The notes beneath the pieces are model-generated. The model was not told where the DNA came from and searched no databases. It worked only from the letters and a program-made list of their open reading frames with translations. Shown one piece after another: positions 15,331 to 21,260 of a stretch of DNA of 21,260 nucleotides. This DNA comes from Alistipes sp. (GTDB taxonomy: Bacteria > Bacteroidota > Bacteroidia > Bacteroidales > Rikenellaceae). The stretch lies in assembly GCA_019422485.1 (NCBI GenBank), contig JAHZDG010000005.1, positions 48,621-69,880 of the forward strand, written 5' to 3'. How positions within the stretch are numbered: position 1 is the stretch's first letter; each line of letters begins with the position of its first letter. Position numbers and translations under genes: made by a program.

Positions 15331-16206
15331 ATGAAAGAGAAACAATCTGAGCTCGAAGAGCAGATGAAAGCATGGGCGACCCGTTATGGGGTGCCGCTCG
15401 AATATTTACGGGAGACGGGTTCGACGAACCTGGCTGCCCGGGAGAAAGCCTATCTGAACGGAACGGTGATTCTGGCCGAAAGTCAGACGGCTGGTCGGGG
15501 ACAACGGGGCAATCGTTGGTTGAGTGCTCCGGGGGAGAACCTGACCTTTTCGGTGGTGTTGCATCCCGATTTTTTGCCGGTGGGTCAGCAGTTTTATCTC
15601 TCCAAGACGGTGAGCTTGGCTTTGACCGATGCTTTGGACGAGCTGCTGGATGCCGCCGGGAAGATTCAAGCAGAGGTAACACAGAATCCGGCTGAAGGGG
15701 ATTCGCCGCGGTTGGATCGGCCAGTGTCGGAGCGTTCTCGGGTTTCGATCAAGTGGCCCAACGACATCTATGTCGGAGGGAATAAACTGGTGGGAATCCT
15801 GATCGAAAACGATCTGAGCGGGGAGGTTTTTGCCCGTTCGATCGTGGGCATCGGGATCAATGTCAACCAAACGGTTTTTCCCGAGGAGTTGCCCAATCCC
15901 ACCTCGTTGGCACTCGAAACAGGATCAGCGTGGGCTTTGACCGAGGTGTTGGGGGCGTTTTATCGTGCGCTGAGCCATCGTTACGACCAGTTGGGTCGAG
16001 GTGCGCTGGATGAAATCGACCGGGATTATCGGAACCGAATTTATCGGCTGGGCATCGAAAGTCGTTTTGCCTTGCCCTCCTCGGGTACTCCGTTCTGGGG
16101 AACGATCACCGGTGTATTGCCGGGCGGAGCCTTGGAGGTGCTGCATCGGGAAGACGGTCGGAAACGGCACTATCTGTTCAAAGAGATCGAATACCTGCTG
16201 TCGTGA
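15331..16206 (+). CDS. birA: Biotin--[acetyl-CoA-carboxylase] ligase, without DNA-binding domain
   Basis: This enzyme activates biotin with ATP and attaches it to carrier proteins such as the acetyl-CoA carboxylase subunit. Length is 291 residues. The conserved biotinyl-AMP loop GRGQRGNRW (55-63), KWPND (141-145) with the biotin-binding lysine, and GIGINVNQ (173-180) are all visible, with a short C-terminal SH3-like region (FWGTITGVLPGGALEV). The protein starts near the catalytic domain and lacks the N-terminal helix-turn-helix of bifunctional BirA, so it should not repress transcription. About 27 extra residues (roughly 111-137), polar and charged, separate the helix DELLDAAG from SIKWPND, making the protein longer than typical monofunctional ligases. 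Confidence 0.93.
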   Translation: MKEKQSELEEQMKAWATRYGVPLEYLRETGSTNLAAREKAYLNGTVILAESQTAGRGQRGNRWLSAPGENLTFSVVLHPDFLPVGQQFYLSKTVSLALTDALDELLDAAGKIQAEVTQNPAEGDSPRLDRPVSERSRVSIKWPNDIYVGGNKLVGILIENDLSGEVFARSIVGIGINVNQTVFPEELPNPTSLALETGSAWALTEVLGAFYRALSHRYDQLGRGALDEIDRDYRNRIYRLGIESRFALPSSGTPFWGTITGVLPGGALEVLHREDGRKRHYLFKEIEYLLS

Positions 16207-16339
16207 TTCGGGGACGAGACGGGAGTCATAAACCTCTCGCTCATCGTCTGGGAGTCGGTCGTCGCATGTCGGTGGAGCGCCGAAATCCCCTTGCGAATCA
16301 TCCATCGGAAAATCCATGAATAAAATTAGGCGAGAACTG

Positions 16340-16347
16340 TAACTTTT
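16340..16347 (+). promoter_or_regulatory. Candidate -7 promoter element upstream of the sigma-factor gene
   Basis: TAACTTTT matches TAnnTTTG at 7 of 8 positions, 40 bp upstream of the ATG, in an AT-rich patch. No -33 TTTG is seen at the right distance, and an ECF-type promoter cannot be excluded. Confidence 0.3.
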
Positions 16348-16387
16348 ATAGTTTATTGCCGTTATAACACCAAACCCGCAAAGTCAG

Positions 16388-16857
16388 ATGACCGCCTCGG
16401 AGTACGATGCATGTGTGGCGAAATATGCGGACAATCTTTACCGTTTTGCCTTGAAATCGTTGCGGGACAGCGATCAGGCCAAGGATATCGTTCAGGAAAG
16501 CTTCCTGAGACTGTGGGAAAACCGACAGTCGGTGTTCAGCGGGAAAGAAAAGTCGTATCTGTTTACGATTGCCTATCGGTTGATCGTCGACGATGTCCGT
16601 TTTGCCAAGCGATACGGTTCCAATGAGAACCTGTCGATGCAGGCCGACGAGCATTCCCGTCACGGTTATGATAACGGTATGTCGATCGTTTGCCGTCGCG
16701 TCAGAAAACCTTGATTCTGCTGCGGGACTATGAAGGGTATTCGTATCGGGAGATTGCCGAAATGACTTCGCTGACCGAAACCCAGGTCAAGGTTTATATT
16801 TTCCGGGCGAGAATGACCCTGAGAAAAGAAATAGGAGATATTAAAAACTTAATATAA
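16388..16857 (+). pseudogene. ECF-type RNA polymerase sigma factor, frameshifted between regions 2 and 4
   Basis: The first frame (16388-16714) encodes a normal sigma region 2: YADNLYRFALKSLRDSDQAK, then DIVQESFLRLWENR and SYLFTIAYRLIVDDVR. It then reads HGYDNGMSIVCRRVRKP and stops at TGA. The region 4 part is intact in the -1 frame from about 16681 to the TAA at 16855: VDRLPSRQKTLILLRDYEG, SYREIAEMTSLTETQVKV and YIFRARMTLRKEI. That frame has its own stop at 16672, so no single frame spans both. The combined length would be about 155 residues, and the linker is some 10 residues shorter than usual. A small deletion not divisible by three therefore fits best. There is no slippery heptamer at the junction, so programmed frameshifting is unlikely. 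Sequencing error cannot be excluded. An anti-sigma-like gene follows. Confidence 0.8.
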
Positions 16858-16947
16858 AATTAGTTGTAGAGGAAAAGGAATCGGAGGTGTTGGGTCGGCT
16901 TGTGGTAGGTCTGATCGGAACGACGTCTCCAGTAACTTGCAAAAGTC

Positions 16948-17979
16948 ATGAAAATCACGACTGAAAATTATGAACAATGGGCCTTGGATTACCTCGAAGG
17001 AACGCTGCCTTCCGAGCAAAGGGCTGCATTTGAGCATTTTTTGAAGGATCATGCCCGCGAGGCGGCAGAGATTCGCAGTCTCCAGGATTTTATGCCCGTG
17101 GTTCAGGCCGATCCGATTGTTTTTCCCGATAAGGCTGCCCTTCGGCGAGGGGCGGAAGTCTCTCCGTTGCGCCGTTTTGTTTCGTTGGTGAGCGGAGCGG
17201 CCGCCGCGGCCCTGATCGCAGGAAGCGTCATGTGGTTGGATCGCTCGTCGTCGGCTCCGTTACAGGCCATGGATTCGACCGCTGGAGCGGATTCGTCGTC
17301 GGCTTCGATGAATGTGTGGATGGCGGAAGCCGTTGCTCCGGAGACGGTGCAACCTCAGGAGATTGCTCAGCCGGTCAAGGTAGCCTCGACTCAATCCTCA
17401 GAAGCCTCGGTAACCGCGTCCGAAGAATCGCGGAGTGTACGGATGGATCATTCGCGGGTCGCTCGCTGGAATCGAAAAACGGCCGCTCTGCTCGAACGGA
17501 TGGAGGCGAGAAATGAACGCCGCTCGGCTCAGATCATGGATTCGGAAGCATCGAACCCGGTTTCGGCTGCCATGGAACAACCCGTACAGACAGTGGCTGT
17601 CGCCGAGGTACAAACACCGCCGGAAACCCAACCGGCTTCGGGTAGTTGGAAAGCCTATGAAGATATTCTTCGAGGAGAAGAGTCGGAAGCAAAGGCGTTA
17701 GCTTATGAAAATCTGGCCGAGGAAAGTCTGAAGAATCCTGTGCCGGAGATGGCTGCTGTGGAGTGGGAGGGGATGAAATCGGAGGTATTGGCGAGTGATT
17801 CGCTCTCGATGGAGGACTCTTTCGAAATGCAGCAGTTGCGTTCTCGCCGGGAAAGAGGTCTGTTGCATGCTTTGCTCAGCCCGTTGGAAAAAATATCCCC
17901 CATCAAATACTATGAAACCGAAGACGGCCGGGGCGTAGAGATCGCTTCCATTCTTCGGATTGGAAGCCGTAATCGATAA
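16948..17979 (+). CDS. Anti-sigma-factor-like single-pass membrane protein
   Basis: This 343-residue protein has a cytoplasmic N-terminus (1-75) whose opening, NYEQWALDYLEGTLPSEQRA, then FEHFLKDH, resembles the start of Bacteroidota anti-sigma factors. One membrane helix follows at about 77-97 (SLVSGAAAAALIAGSVMWL), then a long, low-complexity periplasmic part rich in Ser, Glu, Ala and Gln (100-250). A better-conserved looking C-terminal tail (about 290-343, ending near YYETEDGRGVEIASILRIG) closes the protein. I do not see a zinc-binding HxxxCxxC motif. It follows the sigma gene by 90 bp and precedes a beta-barrel gene by 41 bp, the arrangement of an envelope-sensing sigma/anti-sigma operon. 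With the sigma gene broken, its partner may be missing. Function is inferred from context and the N-terminal pattern. Confidence 0.6.
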   Translation: MKITTENYEQWALDYLEGTLPSEQRAAFEHFLKDHAREAAEIRSLQDFMPVVQADPIVFPDKAALRRGAEVSPLRRFVSLVSGAAAAALIAGSVMWLDRSSSAPLQAMDSTAGADSSSASMNVWMAEAVAPETVQPQEIAQPVKVASTQSSEASVTASEESRSVRMDHSRVARWNRKTAALLERMEARNERRSAQIMDSEASNPVSAAMEQPVQTVAVAEVQTPPETQPASGSWKAYEDILRGEESEAKALAYENLAEESLKNPVPEMAAVEWEGMKSEVLASDSLSMEDSFEMQQLRSRRERGLLHALLSPLEKISPIKYYETEDGRGVEIASILRIGSRNR

Positions 17980-18020
17980 CCGTTCAGTATCTTACTCGAT
18001 AACAATTAGCTTGCTGCTAT

Positions 18021-18866
18021 ATGAAAAAATATCTGTCACTGATTGTCTTATTGTTTCTGGCCTTGGGCGTGAGTGCGCAGGAGACCGAATCCCTTCCGGC
18101 GAAAGGAGAGGTCATCGTGGAAAAGCGGGAAGAATTTACCATCCCGGGACGCTCCAAGAATGAAAATAACAGTAAGCTGGATATCTCGTTCAATCCGATG
18201 TTTACGTCCCGGTTCAAAAAATCTTTCTCTACGGAACAATCCTGGAGAAAAGGCCACTGGGCGGGGATTACGCTCTATTATAATGGGTTGATCGATAATC
18301 TGGGGGCTTTGTCCACCCCTTCGGAGGCTCCCTATATGAGCCTGGGAGCCAAGTCGATCGGGGTGGCGCTCAATCCTTTTTCGGTGACGTTGATTCACGG
18401 TAAACGTGTGGGATTGCTGACGGGGCTGGGCTTTGAGTTCAATAACTTCCGCTTCGATCAGAATGTCACCCTGAAACGCGAAAACGGTATCACTGGTCCC
18501 GACTGGCAATACCAGGAAAAAGGCGTCGACCTGACCAAATCGAAACTTTTTACCTGCTATATGAATATCCCGTTGTTGGTAGAGGTGCAGATCGGACATC
18601 GGCAGAAGTTCTTTGTCAATGCCGGGATGGTCGGCGGTTTGAACCTTGGATCCCATACCAAGGTGAAAGCCGATTCTCCGCAGTTCAAGGGAACGGAGAA
18701 AAATCACGGCAGTTTGGGCCTGCGTAACTTCCACTATGGGTATCTGTTGAATATCGGGTATGATTGTTTTGCCTTGTCGGTGACTTATTATCGGAGCAAT
18801 CTGTTCCGTCCGGGACAAGGTCCGCATGCCCAGCAGATCAATGTAGGGTTGAGCCTGATGTTGTAA
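18021..18866 (+). CDS. Outer-membrane beta-barrel protein (OMP_b-brl_2/PorT-like)
   Basis: This 281-residue protein has a signal peptide (MKKYLSLIVLLFLALGVSA, cleavage before QE). After a charged linker come about eight to ten amphipathic strands. The segment LFTCYMNIPLLVEVQIG followed by FFVNAGMVGGLNLGS is the pattern I associate with the Bacteroidota PorT/OMP_b-brl_2 family. The C-terminus, INVGLSLML, looks like a last barrel strand. It is the third gene of the sigma / anti-sigma-like cluster, 41 bp after the anti-sigma-like gene, and ends at a strong terminator. It may be the sensing or target component of that envelope system; no direct evidence for a substrate exists. The neighbouring genes share its base composition. 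Confidence 0.75.
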   Translation: MKKYLSLIVLLFLALGVSAQETESLPAKGEVIVEKREEFTIPGRSKNENNSKLDISFNPMFTSRFKKSFSTEQSWRKGHWAGITLYYNGLIDNLGALSTPSEAPYMSLGAKSIGVALNPFSVTLIHGKRVGLLTGLGFEFNNFRFDQNVTLKRENGITGPDWQYQEKGVDLTKSKLFTCYMNIPLLVEVQIGHRQKFFVNAGMVGGLNLGSHTKVKADSPQFKGTEKNHGSLGLRNFHYGYLLNIGYDCFALSVTYYRSNLFRPGQGPHAQQINVGLSLML

Positions 18867-18888
18867 TTTTCGACGAGGAAAAGAGATC

Positions 18889-18929
18889 AGAGGCGGGAAC
18901 CGACAATCGGTTCCCGCCTCTATGTTTTT
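18889..18929 (+). terminator. Rho-independent terminator of the sigma/anti-sigma-like/beta-barrel operon
   Basis: A perfect 14-bp stem (AGAGGCGGGAACCG 18889-18902 with its complement 18908-18921), a 5-nt loop and then ATGTTTTT. Confidence 0.92.
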
Positions 18930-19055
18930 GGGAAGAAGGCCGGTTCGTTGAGGGGGTCCCATCCTCCCGAAACCCGGGCGCGGCAACACTCCGAAAGCCG
19001 TAAAGAAAACCCCGATAAATCGAAAATGTCGCGCTGGTGCTTCGGGTGAAATGAT

Positions 19056-19063
19056 TATCTTTG
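19056..19063 (+). promoter_or_regulatory. Candidate -7 promoter element of deoC
   Basis: TATCTTTG is a perfect TAnnTTTG, identical to the tRNA-Cys -7 box. A partial -33 element (GCTG) lies 19 bp upstream. Transcription would start near 19070, about 22 nt before the ATG. Confidence 0.6.
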
Positions 19064-19091
19064 CATCGTTCATCCTAAGCGTTTTCCCGTT

Positions 19092-19970
19092 ATGGAATAT
19101 ACCCGTACTCTTCAGCGTTTCGGCAGCGGATCCTCCCGGGAGGAGGTTGCCCGTACCCTCGAACGGATAGCTCCCCAGGTGGAAGCGAATTGTCGAACCG
19201 AGGTTTATCGCCGTTGTTTCGGCTCGTTGGATCTGACCTCGTTGAACCCGGACGATACAAAGCAGCGTATCGAACAACTGACCCGGAAAGCGGTGGAATT
19301 TCCCGCTCATTTCCCGGATATGCCTCAGGTAGCTTCCTTGTGTGTTTTCCCGGCGTTTGTAGAGACGGTGGGTCTGGCGGCCGGAGATTCTCCGTTGACC
19401 ATCACCAGTGTTGCGGGCGGTTTCCCTTCATCGCAGCCCTATCTGGAGGTGAAAATGCTCGAAGCGGCGATGGCCGTGGAAAACGGTGCGGATGAAATTG
19501 ATGTGGTGATCAGTCTGGGAGAGGTTCTCAGTGGAGAATATGACCTGGCCGGCGGTGAACTCGAAATGTTGCGCGGCGAATTGGATGAAGAGATTGTTCT
19601 GAAAGTGATTCTCGAATCGGGACTGCTCGACGATCCCGATACGATCCGCCGGGCGGCTGTGATTGCCATGCAGGCCGGAGCCGATTTTATCAAAACCTCG
19701 ACCGGGAAGACCGGGGTGTCGGCTACGCCGGAGGCGGCGGTGGTGATGTGCGAGGCCATTCGTGACTACTATCAGGCTACGGGCCGTCGTGTGGGCTTCA
19801 AAGTGGCCGGTGGGGTGTCGACTCCCGAACAGGCTGTGTTGTATTATACCATTGTGGAACAGATACTGGGCGAAGAGTGGTTGAATCCGGCATTGTTCCG
19901 CATCGGGACCAGTCGTTTGGCCAATCGGTTGCTGACGGCCATTCGCGGAGAAGAAGTTGCCTATTTTTAA
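19092..19970 (+). CDS. deoC: Deoxyribose-phosphate aldolase
   Basis: This enzyme splits 2-deoxyribose-5-phosphate into glyceraldehyde-3-phosphate and acetaldehyde in deoxynucleoside breakdown. The 292-residue protein is of the longer DeoC type, with an extra N-terminal helical part of about 50 residues. Conserved elements are ASLCVFPAFV, the ADEIDVVI segment with the catalytic acid, and LKVILESG with the Schiff-base lysine (Lys171). FIKTSTGK with the second active-site lysine (Lys206) and GFKVAGGVST at the phosphate-binding end complete the set. It has its own promoter and follows a terminator, so it is not part of the upstream cluster. No other deoxynucleoside-catabolism gene is in the window. 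icd follows by 89 bp on the same strand, with no terminator seen between. Confidence 0.95.
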   Translation: MEYTRTLQRFGSGSSREEVARTLERIAPQVEANCRTEVYRRCFGSLDLTSLNPDDTKQRIEQLTRKAVEFPAHFPDMPQVASLCVFPAFVETVGLAAGDSPLTITSVAGGFPSSQPYLEVKMLEAAMAVENGADEIDVVISLGEVLSGEYDLAGGELEMLRGELDEEIVLKVILESGLLDDPDTIRRAAVIAMQAGADFIKTSTGKTGVSATPEAAVVMCEAIRDYYQATGRRVGFKVAGGVSTPEQAVLYYTIVEQILGEEWLNPALFRIGTSRLANRLLTAIRGEEVAYF

Positions 19971-20059
19971 GACAGACAGAACCGGGGGTGAGTCGTTGGA
20001 TCGGCTCGGAATCCCGCTCGGAAAGAAAAGAATAGTTTGAAAAAATAATTCATAAGAAG

Positions 20060-21260
20060 ATGAGTTTAGTGACGATCGATACGGAGGGCCGGCTTCAGGT
20101 GCCCGATCAGGTGGAAATTCCTTTTATTGAAGGGGACGGTGTAGGTCCCGAAATTACGGCGGCGACTCAGCGCGTGATGGGGGCTGCTCTGAAAAAAGCC
20201 TATGGAGACCGCCGGGCCATTCTGTGGAAAGAGGTGCTGGCCGGTGAGAAGGCTTTTAAACAGACCGGGAGCTGGTTGCCGGATGAAACGATGGAGGCTT
20301 TCCGAACCTATAAGGTTGGTATCAAGGGTCCGTTGACCACTCCGGTCGGTGGGGGTATCCGTTCTTTGAACGTGGCTCTGCGTCAACAACTCGATTTGTT
20401 CGTATGTTTGCGTCCGGTTCGTTGGTTCCAGGGGGTGGTTTCTCCGGTTAAGGAACCCCAGAAGGTCGATATGCATATCTTCCGGGAAAATACCGAAGAT
20501 ATTTACGCCGGGATCGAATGGAATGCCGGAACCCCCGAAGCCGCCAAATTTCTGAAGTTCCTGACCGAAGAGATGGGCGTTACGAAAGTCCGTTTCCCGG
20601 AAAGCTCGTCGTTCGGCGTAAAACCCGTTTCGCGGGAAGGGTCGCAACGTCTGGTGCGTTGTGCCATCCGTTATGCGCTGGAACGTGGATTGCCGTCGGT
20701 GACCCTGGTACACAAGGGAAATATCATGAAGTTTACCGAAGGCGGATTTAAGAACTGGGGTTATGAAGTGGCCGAAACTGAATTTGCCGATCGGACCTTT
20801 ACGACTCGTCAGTACGATGCCATCAAGAAGGAACAGGGCGTGGAAGCGGCCGATCAGGCCCGGGCTCAGGCCGTGTCCGCAGGCAAGCTGATCATTAAAG
20901 ACGTGATTGCCGATGCTTTCTTGCAGAATACGTTGTTGATTCCGGAAGAGTATTCCGTGATCGCCACCTTGAACCTGAACGGAGACTACATCTCCGATCA
21001 GCTGGCTGCGATGGTGGGGGGTATCGGGATTGCTCCGGGGGCCAATATCAACTACAATACGGGGCATGCCATTTTCGAAGCCACGCATGGAACCGCTCCC
21101 AATATCGCCGGTCAGGGGAAAGTCAATCCCTGTTCGCTGCTGCTGTCCGGGGTGATGATGCTGGAATACCTGGGCTGGAACGAAGCTGCCGACCTGATTA
21201 GCGGGGCAAGGGAAACCTCGTTCCGACAGGGACGGGCTACGGCCGATTTGGCACGCTATA
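20060..21260 (+). CDS. icd: Isocitrate dehydrogenase (type I, Icd-like), 3' truncated by window end
   Basis: This enzyme oxidises isocitrate to 2-oxoglutarate in the TCA cycle. The frame runs from the ATG at 20060 with no stop to the window end (400 codons; E. coli Icd has 416 residues). The match to E. coli Icd is strong: FIEGDGVGPEIT, TTPVGGGIRSLNVALRQ with the regulatory/substrate Ser at residue 102, FRENTEDIYAGIEW, KGNIMKFTEG, IKDVIADAF, NLNGDYISD, GIGIAPGAN and EATHGTAP. The cofactor loop reads HGTAPNIAG where E. coli has HGTAPKYAG, and Ala395 stands where E. coli has Tyr391, while the Arg equivalent to Arg395 is kept (Arg399). Two or three NADP-specific contacts are therefore lost, and NAD or mixed use is possible. 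The gene lies 89 bp after deoC without a clear promoter box. Confidence 0.95.
   Translation, partial: MSLVTIDTEGRLQVPDQVEIPFIEGDGVGPEITAATQRVMGAALKKAYGDRRAILWKEVLAGEKAFKQTGSWLPDETMEAFRTYKVGIKGPLTTPVGGGIRSLNVALRQQLDLFVCLRPVRWFQGVVSPVKEPQKVDMHIFRENTEDIYAGIEWNAGTPEAAKFLKFLTEEMGVTKVRFPESSSFGVKPVSREGSQRLVRCAIRYALERGLPSVTLVHKGNIMKFTEGGFKNWGYEVAETEFADRTFTTRQYDAIKKEQGVEAADQARAQAVSAGKLIIKDVIADAFLQNTLLIPEEYSVIATLNLNGDYISDQLAAMVGGIGIAPGANINYNTGHAIFEATHGTAPNIAGQGKVNPCSLLLSGVMMLEYLGWNEAADLISGARETSFRQGRATADLARY

Noticed and set aside
16672..16720. Programmed ribosomal frameshift in the sigma gene
   Set aside because: The conserved DRLPSRQK segment is already in the -1 frame upstream of the only A-rich run (AGAAAAC). 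There is no slippery heptamer at the needed position, and the -1 frame is closed by TAA at 16672.

Overview
The window looks like chromosomal DNA of a Bacteroidota bacterium, most likely order Bacteroidales. The grounds are a fimbrillin-type lipoprotein, a DUF4251 protein, a sigma / anti-sigma-like / outer-membrane beta-barrel cluster, and several promoters with the Bacteroidota -7 element TAnnTTTG. The fairly GC-rich coding style would suit a Rikenellaceae/Alistipes-like genome, but that is an inference from style, not a placement. I see no mobile elements, CRISPR arrays or rRNA.

Layout. Positions 1-1856 hold the 3' part of an S9-family serine peptidase. A fimbrillin-like lipoprotein (2178-3161) and a small exported DUF4251 protein (3458-3967) follow, each with its own terminator. 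A tRNA-Cys gene (4185-4255) has a near-ideal Bacteroidota promoter and a symmetric terminator. From 10322 down to 4409 on the minus strand runs the most interesting block: an OmpR-type response regulator, its histidine kinase, an MgtA-type magnesium P-type ATPase and a porin-like outer-membrane protein. Between kinase and mgtA lie four TTAGAA cores spaced exactly 11 bp, the spacing expected for an OmpR/PhoB-family regulator, followed by a terminator-like hairpin and a near-consensus -7 box. I read this as a compact PhoP/PhoQ-to-mgtA-like circuit that also carries an outer-membrane channel gene.

On the plus strand from 10614 are dprA (with an unusually long acidic linker), a TatD-family hydrolase, a prolyl oligopeptidase, and birA (biotin protein ligase without the DNA-binding domain). 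Next is an ECF sigma-factor gene that is frameshifted between regions 2 and 4, followed by intact anti-sigma-like and outer-membrane beta-barrel genes. The window ends with deoC and a 3'-truncated isocitrate dehydrogenase gene. Several residues that give NADP specificity in E. coli Icd are replaced in this enzyme.

The magnesium block is the best candidate for an undescribed system. The broken sigma gene and the isocitrate dehydrogenase cofactor residues are the next most checkable points. Most other genes are ordinary housekeeping or cell-envelope genes.
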